In this document: in pieces, positions 15,387 to 23,225 of the stretch
Position numbering within the stretch: the stretch's first letter is position 1
Layout: every line of letters starts with the position of its first letter
NCBI GenBank assembly: GCA_037443105.1
Contig: JBBIOZ010000006.1
Coordinates: 1 to 35,976, forward strand
From: JAWCLZ01 sp037443105
GTDB taxonomy: Archaea; Halobacteriota; JAWCLZ01
Direction: 5' to 3'
Length of the DNA stretch: 35,976 nt
Notes under the pieces: generated by a model
Seen by the model: the letters and a program-made list of their open reading frames with translations, nothing else
Told to the model about the DNA's origin: nothing
Databases searched by the model: none
Made by a program: the position numbers and the translations under genes

Positions 15387-16355
15387 TCATGCGCTTCTAA
15401 GGTTAATGCAGTCTCCAGCTATAACCTGCTTTATAAATCCATCCTCCAGTTCCACGAGTAGGCTTCCATTCGGTGCGATATCTCTTGCAATGCCTGTGAA
15501 ACTCTCAGTCTGGGTTTTAATTTGAACTTTTCCTCCGAGAATGTTGGATAGCGCTCGCCATCGATTCAAAATCATACATGGTTCACGCTGGAAGAGAAGG
15601 TATTTCTCTTCAAGTTCAAGCAATAATTCTTGCACAAACTTCGCTCGCTCAATTGCTCTGCCCAGTTCTTTTTTAAGCGTGGTAGCGTTCTTCTGTATCT
15701 CGCTGGGAAGTGTTTCTAGGTCATTGTTGGCATTTATGCCTATTCCTAATATTGCATAGTTTACTGCCTCAGCCTCAGCAGCCAGCTCAACTAAAATGCC
15801 GCACACTTTTTTATCGCGAATCATGACATCATTGGGCCATTTAAGTTTAGCTGGAAGGCCAAGTTTATTAATGGTATCTGCAGCCCCAACCCCTGCTGTT
15901 AGAGCGAGCAGCTGTGCATTGCTTGGCTGGATTTTAGGGCGAAGAATTATCGAAAGCCAAATCCCGCCTGGAGGTGAGACCCAAGTTCTACCCAGTCTGC
16001 CTTTTCCCATCGACTGACTTTCAGCGAGTACAACCAGTCCCTCTGCAGCGCCTTTTTCCGCTAGCTCCCTTGCAACATCATTGGTCGAGCTCACGCTCTG
16101 GAAATAGCTCAGCTCTCCGCCCAGAAACGCAGTTTTCAATCCAATTTTTATTTCCTCAGCCGTAATTAGATCCGGGCTTTTGATGAGTCTATAGCCTTTT
16201 TTTGGCTTGCCTTCTATTTCATAGCCCATTTTTTTCAGAGAATTGATCTGCTTCCAGATTGCTGTTCTTGATACCTTGAGAGATCGAGCGAGTTTTCGAC
16301 CTGAAACGTATTTTCCCTGACTTTGTTTTAACTCTCTCAGTATTTTTTCCCTCAT
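15387..16355 (-). CDS. birA: Biotin-[acetyl-CoA carboxylase] ligase, BirA with N-terminal HTH
   Basis: 322 residues with the E. coli BirA layout: a winged helix-turn-helix (1-60, GRKLARSLKVSRTAIWKQI), the catalytic domain, and a C-terminal SH3-like domain. Ligase motifs are intact: SSTND (89-93), the biotinyl-AMP loop GKGRLGR (117-123), KWPND (172-176) and the catalytic-type Lys183 before VCGILVE. It activates biotin with ATP and attaches it to the BCCP lysine, and its HTH may repress biotin-related promoters. It overlaps the biotin carboxylase gene by 4 nt. The catalytic part is clearly homologous to the second half of that upstream protein. Confidence 0.96.
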   Translation of the reverse strand: MREKILRELKQSQGKYVSGRKLARSLKVSRTAIWKQINSLKKMGYEIEGKPKKGYRLIKSPDLITAEEIKIGLKTAFLGGELSYFQSVSSTNDVARELAEKGAAEGLVVLAESQSMGKGRLGRTWVSPPGGIWLSIILRPKIQPSNAQLLALTAGVGAADTINKLGLPAKLKWPNDVMIRDKKVCGILVELAAEAEAVNYAILGIGINANNDLETLPSEIQKNATTLKKELGRAIERAKFVQELLLELEEKYLLFQREPCMILNRWRALSNILGGKVQIKTQTESFTGIARDIAPNGSLLVELEDGFIKQVIAGDCINLRSA

Positions 16356-18490
16356 TTCTTTCTCACGCTTATTATCTTACCTGCAAAAATTTTTTTCTTA
16401 GTTTGATCATGCAGTCTAAGTACAAGGCTGCCATCGTATTCAAGATCGATGATTTCGCCCTCTAAAATTTCCACTGGAGTCGATATCCTAGCTATTTTTC
16501 CAAATAGATAAGAAAGATTCATCCATTCGTGCAATATTGGCTTGAAGCCTTCTTTTTGAACAGTCAAATACTTTTCTTCAAGTTCTTCCAGCAATTTTTT
16601 TATCAATTCCTTTCTCGAAACTGGCTCTCCTAGTTCCTTCCTAAGTGAAGTTGCGGTTCGGCGCAGCCAGAGGGGAAACGATGCAATGTCCACATTTGCA
16701 TTTATCCCTATGCCAATTATGAGATATTTCAATTCATTTTGCTCCGTAACCGATTCAGCGAATATCCCAGCTATTTTCCTATCCTTGATCATTATATCAC
16801 TGGGCCATTTTATCTTCGCCTCTAAGCCGTAGAGTTTTTTAATTGCGCTAGCCACAGCCACGCTTGCTAGGAGGTTGAACTTTGGCGTTTCTGATGGAGG
16901 CAATTTCGGCATCAAAATCACACTAAGCCAGATTCCACCAAAGGGCGAGAGCCATACCTCGCCCATTTTAGCTCTGGCTCTATGCTGTGTTTCTGCAATA
17001 ACAGCCGTGCCCTCCCTCGCGCCTTTTTCAATGAGCTCTCTTGCTAGAAGATTTGTGGATAAAACATCCTCGTGGTAGTATAACTCCCGGCCGATAAATT
17101 TAGTATTAAGCTCACTTTTGATCTCATCAGGATTGATTTTCGGCACATTTAAAATTCTCCTTTGAATGAAATTAATATCAATATCGCCCTTCATAAAAGC
17201 CGGGTCGTGGATGATTGTTTTATGCAGCGGGAGAGTTGTATGTATGCCCTCTATGATGAATTCATCAAGTGCTCTTTTCATTCGCTCGATGGCTTCATCT
17301 CGATCCTTGCCCCATACTATTAATTTTGCCAGCAGTGAATCATAATAATGCGGGATGGTATAGCCAGAATATGCGCTTCCTCTATCCACTCTAACCCAAG
17401 GACCACCTGGTAACACATATTCAGTTATGGTGCCGAATGAAGGAGCGAAGTCTTTGCTTGGGTCTTCTGCGTTTATTCTGCATTCTAGGGAGTGGCCTTG
17501 AAGGTGCACATCTTCTTGATCAAAATCAAGTTCTTCTCCAGAAGCGATTTTTATCTGCTGCTTTACTAGATCTATTCCTGTTATCATCTCAGTCACAGGG
17601 TGCTCGACCTGTATTCTTGTGTTCATCTCAATGAAGTAAACATTCCTGTGCTGGTCCATCAAAAATTCCACAGTGCCAGCACTTCTATACCCAGCGTGTT
17701 TAACTCCTTGAACTGCAATTTTGCCAAGTCTCTCTCTAAGCTCAGGCGTCACAGCTGGGCTGGGAGCTTCTTCCAGCAGTTTTTGATGTCTCCTCTGGAT
17801 GGAGCACTCCCTCTCGCCTAGGTGAACTGTTTTACCATTATTATCCGCCAATATTTGAACTTCAATGTGCCTGGGGTTTTCCAGGTATTTCTCGATATAC
17901 AGGCTTCCATCGCCAAATGCTTTCTCCGCTGTCCTTTGAGCAGATTCAAGAGCTGGCTTAAGCTCTGGCTCGCATCTCACAATGCGCATGCCAATGCCGC
18001 CTCCACCAGCTGCAGCTTTTATTATCACAGGATAGCCAATCGCACTGGCTATATCCAAGGCTTCATCCAGATCTCTTACGCTATCCATGGCTCCAGGAAG
18101 CGCATTGGCGCCTGCTTTTGCCATCAGCTTCCTTGCCTCAAGTTTATTGCCCAGTTTCCTGATGTTTTCTGCACTGGGTCCGATGAAAATCAAGCCATTT
18201 TTCTGGCAAATCTCAGCGAAATCTGCGTTTTCCGCTAGAAATCCATATCCAGGATGGATCGCTTCTGCATTGACCCTCAAAGCGGTGTCGATCAGCACCT
18301 GCATATTAAGATAGCTTTCCTTCGGATGAGGCGGTCCGATGCAGTATGCTTCATCCGCATAGGTAACGTGAAGCGATTCTTTATCAGCCTCTGAATAAAC
18401 CGCGACGGTTTCGATTTCAAGCTCTTTGCAGGCTCGAATTACTCTGATTGCCACCTCCCCTCGATTGGCAATTAAAATTTTGTTGAACAT
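16352..18490 (-). CDS. Biotin carboxylase fused to a degenerate biotin-ligase domain
   Basis: 712 residues. Positions 1 to about 447 form a complete biotin carboxylase: the ATP-grasp loop AAAGGGGIGM (159-168), HQK (235-237), FIEMNTRIQVEHPVTE (286-301) and ECRINAED (336-343). Positions 454-712 are a full BirA-like catalytic plus C-terminal domain aligning end to end with the free BirA encoded next (ELYYHEDVLSTN, GIWLSVILMPKL, IIGIGINANVD). In the fused copy the biotinyl-AMP loop is RARAKMGE (504-511) in place of GKGRLGR, and KWPND is KWPSD (561-565), while Lys572 is kept. Ligase activity is therefore doubtful. It would carboxylate BCCP-biotin using ATP and bicarbonate; the extra domain may dock BCCP or BirA. 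The fusion needs no frame correction. Confidence 0.93.
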   Translation of the reverse strand: MFNKILIANRGEVAIRVIRACKELEIETVAVYSEADKESLHVTYADEAYCIGPPHPKESYLNMQVLIDTALRVNAEAIHPGYGFLAENADFAEICQKNGLIFIGPSAENIRKLGNKLEARKLMAKAGANALPGAMDSVRDLDEALDIASAIGYPVIIKAAAGGGGIGMRIVRCEPELKPALESAQRTAEKAFGDGSLYIEKYLENPRHIEVQILADNNGKTVHLGERECSIQRRHQKLLEEAPSPAVTPELRERLGKIAVQGVKHAGYRSAGTVEFLMDQHRNVYFIEMNTRIQVEHPVTEMITGIDLVKQQIKIASGEELDFDQEDVHLQGHSLECRINAEDPSKDFAPSFGTITEYVLPGGPWVRVDRGSAYSGYTIPHYYDSLLAKLIVWGKDRDEAIERMKRALDEFIIEGIHTTLPLHKTIIHDPAFMKGDIDINFIQRRILNVPKINPDEIKSELNTKFIGRELYYHEDVLSTNLLARELIEKGAREGTAVIAETQHRARAKMGEVWLSPFGGIWLSVILMPKLPPSETPKFNLLASVAVASAIKKLYGLEAKIKWPSDIMIKDRKIAGIFAESVTEQNELKYLIIGIGINANVDIASFPLWLRRTATSLRKELGEPVSRKELIKKLLEELEEKYLTVQKEGFKPILHEWMNLSYLFGKIARISTPVEILEGEIIDLEYDGSLVLRLHDQTKKKIFAGKIISVRKK

Positions 18491-18550
18491 TCATTTGATT
18501 AATGAGTGGAATTACCAAAAATATTTTTGGATGGCCTTTTGATAAATTAG

Positions 18551-18970
18551 CTATTCTATAACTGCAAGTAAAGTATTGGGGCTAACCGTCTGGCCAACAG
18601 TTACGTGCACAGCCTTAACAACTCCAGCTCTATGGGAGCGAACATCGTTTTCCATCTTCATCGCTTCAATTATTGCAATAACATCGCCTTTTTTCACAAC
18701 ATCTCCAGCCTTAACCCTTACTTGCACCACCGTGCCCTGCATTGGGCTGAGAATTCCTCCATCGGTTTCTTCAGCTTTTTCTAGGATGGGCTTTGTCTCT
18801 ATTTTGGGAGGCTCTATCTTGGTCTCTATCTTGAGCGGCTCTATTTTGGGAGGCTCTAGCTTCAGGACTTCAGCTGGTCGCGGTGAGGCGGCAGGTGAAG
18901 CGCCCTCTTTGATCTCCTCAACCTTAACTTCGTAGACTTTGCCATTGACCTCTATTCTATATCTCTTCAT
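18551..18970 (-). CDS. Biotin carboxyl carrier protein (BCCP)
   Basis: 139 residues from ATG 18970; a GTG at 18979 is the alternative start. The biotinylation motif EAMKMEN puts biotin on Lys105 in a standard C-terminal biotinyl domain (about 70-139). An N-terminal segment (RYRIEVNGKVYEVKVEEIKE) matches the N-terminus of the preceding small protein. Between them is a repetitive linker of Pro-Lys-Ile-Glu units (about 37-63) that probably forms a stiff swinging arm. It carries CO2 from the biotin carboxylase to the carboxyltransferase. It overlaps the upstream gene by 14 nt and is followed 60 nt later by the biotin carboxylase gene. Confidence 0.95.
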   Translation of the reverse strand: MKRYRIEVNGKVYEVKVEEIKEGASPAASPRPAEVLKLEPPKIEPLKIETKIEPPKIETKPILEKAEETDGGILSPMQGTVVQVRVKAGDVVKKGDVIAIIEAMKMENDVRSHRAGVVKAVHVTVGQTVSPNTLLAVIE

Positions 18971-19268
18971 CCCATGCACCCTGCCTCATAAGCTCTTGCC
19001 TGCCGGTCAGGCTCCAGCTTGAAGTCGCTGCCTTTCCCCTCAGCATTTTTCTATCCCTCGTCAGAGGACTCATTAAATCGCGCCTACCGGCTAAGCTCCA
19101 TTTACTTATCTTTGGTGGAGGCGCTATGGCAATTTCCTCACTCTCGAGGTATGCTGAAATTGCCGCTGCAATGACTGCAATTTGCGCTTCCATCTCTTCC
19201 TTTATTTCTTCTATCTTCACCTCGTGAATTTTTCCATTTATCTCTACTCTGAATCTCCGCATTCTCAA
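18957..19268 (-). CDS. Small acyl-CoA carboxylase subunit (epsilon/gamma-like) with doubled W-G-R motif
   Basis: 103 residues. Residues 4-24 (RRFRVEINGKIHEVKIEEIKE) are a close copy of the BCCP N-terminus. A short helix rich in Ala/Ile (29-41, QIAVIAAAISAYL) and a Trp-x-x-x-Gly-Arg-x-x-Leu-Met motif follow, the combination seen in small subunits of decarboxylase/acyl-CoA carboxylase operons (OadG-related/epsilon-like). Here the motif occurs twice, WSLAGRRDLM (57-66) and WSLTGRQELM (85-94). There is no clear membrane-spanning helix, so it is probably soluble, unlike true OadG. It sits 2 nt after the carboxyltransferase gene and overlaps BCCP. Its role is likely structural, bridging the carboxyltransferase and carrier. 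Confidence 0.7.
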   Translation of the reverse strand: MRMRRFRVEINGKIHEVKIEEIKEEMEAQIAVIAAAISAYLESEEIAIAPPPKISKWSLAGRRDLMSPLTRDRKMLRGKAATSSWSLTGRQELMRQGAWDEEI

Positions 19269-19270
19269 CC

Positions 19271-20833
19271 CTACTGAGGCATATTGCTATGTTTCTTCCT
19301 AGGTCTATCCTCTCGCTTTGTTGCCAGTATTCTTAGAGCACTTATCAGCACAGGTCTGGTATCCTGAGGCTCAATGACGCCATCGATGTAGAGCTTTGAA
19401 GCTGCGTCATATGGGTTTGCGAATTTCTTTTTATAGTCCTCAATGAGTTTTTCCCTCAATGCCTCTGGATCTTTAGCTGCAGCTATTTCCTTTGCAAAAA
19501 CAACATCAACAGCTCCATCTGGACCCATAACTGCGATTTCGGCGGTTGGATATGCAAATACGAAGTCCGCGCCTAAGTCTTTGCTGCACATAGCGAGATA
19601 GCTGCCGCCATAGGCCTTTCTCAGCACCAGTGTAATTTTTGGCACCGTGGCCTCTGAGTAAGCGAAGAGCATTTTCGCTCCATGCCTAATAATGCCAAGA
19701 TATTCCTGCTGCACGCCTGGGAGATAACCCGGGACATCCACGAATTGAATGAGCGGTATGTTAAAGCAATCGCAAAATCTTATGAATCTCGAGCCTTTAT
19801 CAGAGGAATCTACGTCTAAAGAGCCAGCTAAAACTTTAGGCTGATTCGCAACGATTCCAACAGGTCTGCCATCTAAGCGGGCAAAACCTACTACTATATT
19901 CCTCGCAAAGTTCTCTTTGATTTCGAAGAAGTATCCATCGTCCACAACTCTCCTTATCACATCTCTAACATCATAGGACTTCTTGGGATTAACAGGCACG
20001 ATTTCATTCAAAGTTGGATCACGTCTGTCCCAAGGGTCACTTGTGGGCTTGATTGGCGGGTCTTCCAGATTATTTGAAGGTAGAAAACTTAGAAGTTCTT
20101 TTATCAATTGAAGACAATGCTCATCATTAACTGCCACTAAATCGCAGAGCCCGCTTTTAGTAGCATGTACAGTTGCACCCCCAAGTGTTTCCGAGGTGAC
20201 ATCCTCGCCGGTTACTGCCTTTATGACTTTTGGACCTGTGATATGGGCATAGCTGAATTTATCAACCATTATGGTGAAATCCTGCAATGCAGGAGAATAG
20301 ACTGCTCCTCCTGCGCAGGGTCCCATTAATGCAGCTATCTGCGGTATAACTCCAGAGTAAATCGAGTTCCTATAGAAAATCTGCCCATAACCAGCGAGGG
20401 CATCCACTCCCTCTTGAACCCTAGCGCCAGCAGAATCGCATAATCCAATCACAGGTGCTCCTATTTTTGCAGCAAGATCCATTACATCGCAGATTTTCTT
20501 GGCATGCGCTAGTCCAAGCGAGCCTCCTATCACTGTGAAATCTTGAGCGAATACGCAAACAACGCGGCCATCGATTGTACCGTAGCCAGTTATAACCGCA
20601 TCTGCTGGTGCCTCTCTTTTTTCCATACCAAAATCAAAGCACCGATGCCTAACAAGAGCCTCGAGCTCCACAAAGCTACCCGGGTCTAAAAGCTTTTCAA
20701 TTCTCTCCCTCGCTGTAAGTCTTCCCCCCTTCTTCTGTTTCTCAATTTTCTCTGGACCGCCTGCAGCTCTTACACTCTCCAGCCTCTTTCTAAGATCAAG
20801 TATCAGTGCTTGCATTTCCTCAGCGTTGGTCAT
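19271..20833 (-). CDS. Acyl-CoA carboxylase carboxyltransferase subunit (PccB/MmdA type)
   Basis: 520 residues, the standard length of propionyl-CoA carboxylase beta and methylmalonyl-CoA decarboxylase alpha. Two crotonase-like halves are seen: acyl-CoA side GPCAGGAVYSPALQDF and biotin side YGGSYLAMCSKDLGAD, followed by PTAEIAVMGPDGAVDVVF. It transfers the carboxyl group from BCCP-biotin to acetyl- or propionyl-CoA, or the reverse. The YGGSYLAM variant resembles the MmdA/transcarboxylase branch more than actinobacterial PccB (YDVM), so methylmalonyl-CoA chemistry is plausible, but sequence alone does not settle the substrate. It heads the operon; the ATG follows a GGTGA ribosome site. Confidence 0.95.
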   Translation of the reverse strand: MTNAEEMQALILDLRKRLESVRAAGGPEKIEKQKKGGRLTARERIEKLLDPGSFVELEALVRHRCFDFGMEKREAPADAVITGYGTIDGRVVCVFAQDFTVIGGSLGLAHAKKICDVMDLAAKIGAPVIGLCDSAGARVQEGVDALAGYGQIFYRNSIYSGVIPQIAALMGPCAGGAVYSPALQDFTIMVDKFSYAHITGPKVIKAVTGEDVTSETLGGATVHATKSGLCDLVAVNDEHCLQLIKELLSFLPSNNLEDPPIKPTSDPWDRRDPTLNEIVPVNPKKSYDVRDVIRRVVDDGYFFEIKENFARNIVVGFARLDGRPVGIVANQPKVLAGSLDVDSSDKGSRFIRFCDCFNIPLIQFVDVPGYLPGVQQEYLGIIRHGAKMLFAYSEATVPKITLVLRKAYGGSYLAMCSKDLGADFVFAYPTAEIAVMGPDGAVDVVFAKEIAAAKDPEALREKLIEDYKKKFANPYDAASKLYIDGVIEPQDTRPVLISALRILATKREDRPRKKHSNMPQ

Positions 20834-20868
20834 TCTTCACCACGACCTTTCTCTTTTTACTCCTTTCT

Positions 20869-20880
20869 ATTATATAATTT
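20869..20880 (-). promoter_or_regulatory. Promoter of the acyl-CoA carboxylase operon
   Basis: AAATTATATAAT on the minus strand is a strong TATA box centred about 42 nt ahead of the ATG at 20833, leaving a leader of about 15 nt with the GGTGA ribosome site. Confidence 0.55.
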
Positions 20881-20917
20881 ATATCAATTTTGTTTAATGA
20901 CATTCGATATCAATTTT
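20881..20917 (-). repeat. Pair of 11-bp direct repeats upstream of the carboxylase TATA box
   Basis: AAAATTGATAT (minus strand) occurs at 20881-20891 and at 20907-20917, 26 bp apart and directly upstream of the TATA box. The placement suits an activator or the BirA-type regulator encoded in the operon. AT-richness makes chance possible. Confidence 0.4.
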
Positions 20918-20937
20918 CTCTACTAAAATGCCAAAAG

Positions 20938-20981
20938 AGTTATAGCTTTCTCAGCCATTAGTTATAGCTTTCTCAGCCATT
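20938..20981. repeat. Perfect tandem duplication of 22 bp across the end of the PHP gene
   Basis: The unit AGTTATAGCTTTCTCAGCCATT is present at 20938-20959 and 20960-20981 without a mismatch. The second copy contains the stop codon and last codons of the PHP gene; the first lies just beyond it. The protein is not changed. Confidence 0.9.
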
Positions 20982-21591
20982 GTTTGAAGAGCAAACTAAA
21001 CGGGATTTTTTTACTCGCAATTTTAGTCTCCCTAGCTTTTATAGCTTGAAACACGCTTTTCTGGCTTAGCTCGCAATCTATTTCTGTAATTGCATAGCCA
21101 ATGAACTCAGCGCTGTGAGCATCGCTACCTGCGATCATGGGCAGCGAATGTTTTACTGCAATTCGCTCAGCAAACTTTGTATTTGCAAATGGTTTTGGGT
21201 TAAATTCAATGGCATCTATGTCAAGGCTGTTTAGGTCTCTCAAGCTATTGCGAAATAGAGCACGCGGATGAGGTGCAACGATCAAACCTTTCATTTTTCG
21301 CGCAATTCTTATTGTTTCATCCACTGCGAGCTTAGGAGGTATGGCTTCTCTAATACCAAGTACAATCAAATGTCCCTCCTTAGTTGAAACCTCTATTCCT
21401 GGGATTACCAAGATGGATAGATTTTGCTTCTCCACGATTTCCATTGCCTCAATTGCACCACTCAAGGTATCGTGATCGGTGATAGCGATACCGTTGAGAC
21501 CGCGGCTTATGGCTTGCTTTAAAATTTTTTCAACTGAGTCAATGCCATCCCTAGAGTGATTTGAGTGCACGTGAAAGTCAAATTTAAGCAT
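20962..21591 (-). CDS. PHP-domain metal-dependent phosphoesterase
   Basis: 209 residues. N-terminal FDFHVHSNHSRDG (4-16) and ITDHDTLSG (about 38-46) give the metal-binding HxH and DHD motifs of the PHP fold, with IPGIEVSTKEGHLI, VAPHPRALFR and GSDAHSAEFIG supplying the remaining metal-binding His/Asp/Glu. Stand-alone archaeal PHP proteins act as phosphatases (for example on histidinol phosphate or nucleoside phosphates), but the substrate cannot be read from sequence. A TATA-like stretch (CTTATAAG, 21622-21629) lies about 35 nt before the ATG. Confidence 0.88.
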   Translation of the reverse strand: MLKFDFHVHSNHSRDGIDSVEKILKQAISRGLNGIAITDHDTLSGAIEAMEIVEKQNLSILVIPGIEVSTKEGHLIVLGIREAIPPKLAVDETIRIARKMKGLIVAPHPRALFRNSLRDLNSLDIDAIEFNPKPFANTKFAERIAVKHSLPMIAGSDAHSAEFIGYAITEIDCELSQKSVFQAIKARETKIASKKIPFSLLFKQWLRKL

Positions 21592-21715
21592 TTATATTCT
21601 AACTTCCATTTCATTCTTATGCTTATAAGGGGCTGAAATTTTCTCTTCCTCGGCTTTATTCTAACTTCGCGCAATTAGTTTTCGCGAATATCGATATTGC
21701 ATCTTATGGCAATGA

Positions 21716-21722
21716 TTATATA
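21716..21722 (+). promoter_or_regulatory. TATA box of the dihydropteroate-synthase-like gene
   Basis: A TTATATA stretch sits about 28 nt before the ATG at 21748. This supports a leaderless start at 21748 in place of the upstream in-frame codons, which would overlap the promoter. Confidence 0.5.
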
Positions 21723-21747
21723 CAATTTTCCTAGCATAACCTTAACT

Positions 21748-23223
21748 ATGAATATTTTAATAGTAACTGGTCGCAAAGCCTCAAATATCGTTAGAAAAGC
21801 TATTGAGGGATTAAGAGACGTGGATATGCAGGTTTTGAATTTAGATATAGCGGCTTTCACCACACCAAAACTTTTGAGAGATACACTTCTTAACTTAAAG
21901 CAAAAATTCGACCTCGTCTTGGTTTCCGGTTTATGCGGTGGAGATTTTTCAAAGCTGGAGAAGGAGTTCAACGTTAAAATACGACTCGGGCCTAAGCACG
22001 CCTCGGATCTGGGATTGATCTTGAAATATGTGGATAAAATTGAGCTTTCAAGCAAAATTCCAGCCTGCCTGCTCTTGGCTGAACTAATTAGAAAAGATGC
22101 TCTTCAAAAGGTTCAAGCGCTGGAGAAAAATGCAGAGTATGAGTTCTTGATTAAAAATCTGAAGATAGGCGGCGGTTCGAGAATGAAGGTGCTCGCTGAG
22201 ATCGTTGATGCCACGCGCTTGGAAAGGGAAGCATTGCTCAGGAGAGCAGAATATTACATCAGTGAAGGCGCAGATATCATTGATTTAGGGGTGCATTTAG
22301 ATGCTGAAGTAGAAGATGTGGAGAGGGTAGTTAAGATATTGAAGCCGCTTGATCTTCCACTGAGTGTAGATACCCTAGATGGAGAATTGATAAAAGCAGG
22401 CGTTGAAGCTGGTGCTGATCTGGTATTGAGCTTGAACTCTGCGAATCTGGAAATAGCAGGGGAGGCGGTTGCAAATCGCGATGCAGCGGCTGTAGTAATT
22501 CCAGATGGCGAAGATCTAAGCAGCCTTTTCAGAAATATTGAAAGAGCTAAAGCAATTGGAATCAAAAAGGTAATTGCGGATCCCATTCTTAATCCAGTTG
22601 CACAGGGCTTTATGAAGAGTTTGATCCGGTATCATGGATTCAGAGAGCTTGATCGCAGAACACCTCTCTTATTTGGAGTGGGCAATGTTGCTGAATTGAT
22701 AGACGCTGATTCGCAGGGAGTTCACGCTGTTCTAGCTGGACTTGCACTGGAATTGAATGCAAGTATCCTCTTCACCCCTGAGCACAGTCAAAAGACAAGG
22801 GGCAGCGTGAGAGAACTTAAAACTGCCAGTGAAATGATGTTTCTAGCGAGGGATAGGCAAACAGTTCCCAAGGACTTGGGGATAGATCTGCTGAGTATAA
22901 AAGAGAAGAGAGCTCGCCCGAGTTTGATGGAATTAAGCGGGCAGGAGATAATAATAAATGCAGAGAAATCAAAGAGTTGGAGGCTGGATCCAAAAGGCTG
23001 CTTCAAAATTGGCATAGTCAAGCTAAATGGCGAGGAAGTTATTTTAGCGCTGCATGAAAACATTGGAATAAAGGGCAAAAAAGCAAAGGAGATCTTGGAT
23101 ACCATTTTAAAGCACGATTTAGTTTCAAGCTTGGAGCACGCAGCTTATCTGGGGCGAGAGCTTATGAAAGCAGAACTTGCTCTGAGGTTCAGAAGGAGCT
23201 ATGTGCAGGATGATGAGTTTTAA
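21748..23223 (+). CDS. Dihydropteroate synthase-like protein of the methanopterin pathway (DUF6513-type)
   Basis: 491 residues from ATG 21748 (MNILIVTGRKASNIV); 17 more in-frame codons exist upstream but overlap the TATA box. An N-terminal domain of about 130 residues (Rossmann-like, with VSGLCGGDFSKLEKEF) is followed by a TIM-barrel domain related to DHPS (EGADIIDLGVHLDAEVEDVERVV, LPLSVDTLDG, LVLSLNSAN, ADPILNP) and a C-terminal extension of about 120 residues. Members of this family are found in archaea with tetrahydromethanopterin and are proposed to act in pterin assembly; a direct DHPS reaction has not been shown to my knowledge. It ends 2 nt before the convergent methylase gene. Confidence 0.88.
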   Translation: MNILIVTGRKASNIVRKAIEGLRDVDMQVLNLDIAAFTTPKLLRDTLLNLKQKFDLVLVSGLCGGDFSKLEKEFNVKIRLGPKHASDLGLILKYVDKIELSSKIPACLLLAELIRKDALQKVQALEKNAEYEFLIKNLKIGGGSRMKVLAEIVDATRLEREALLRRAEYYISEGADIIDLGVHLDAEVEDVERVVKILKPLDLPLSVDTLDGELIKAGVEAGADLVLSLNSANLEIAGEAVANRDAAAVVIPDGEDLSSLFRNIERAKAIGIKKVIADPILNPVAQGFMKSLIRYHGFRELDRRTPLLFGVGNVAELIDADSQGVHAVLAGLALELNASILFTPEHSQKTRGSVRELKTASEMMFLARDRQTVPKDLGIDLLSIKEKRARPSLMELSGQEIIINAEKSKSWRLDPKGCFKIGIVKLNGEEVILALHENIGIKGKKAKEILDTILKHDLVSSLEHAAYLGRELMKAELALRFRRSYVQDDEF

Positions 23224-23225
23224 GC

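Noticed and set aside
20938..20981. CRISPR or attachment-site repeat
   Set aside because: Only two abutting copies without spacers, and no integrase or cas gene nearby.
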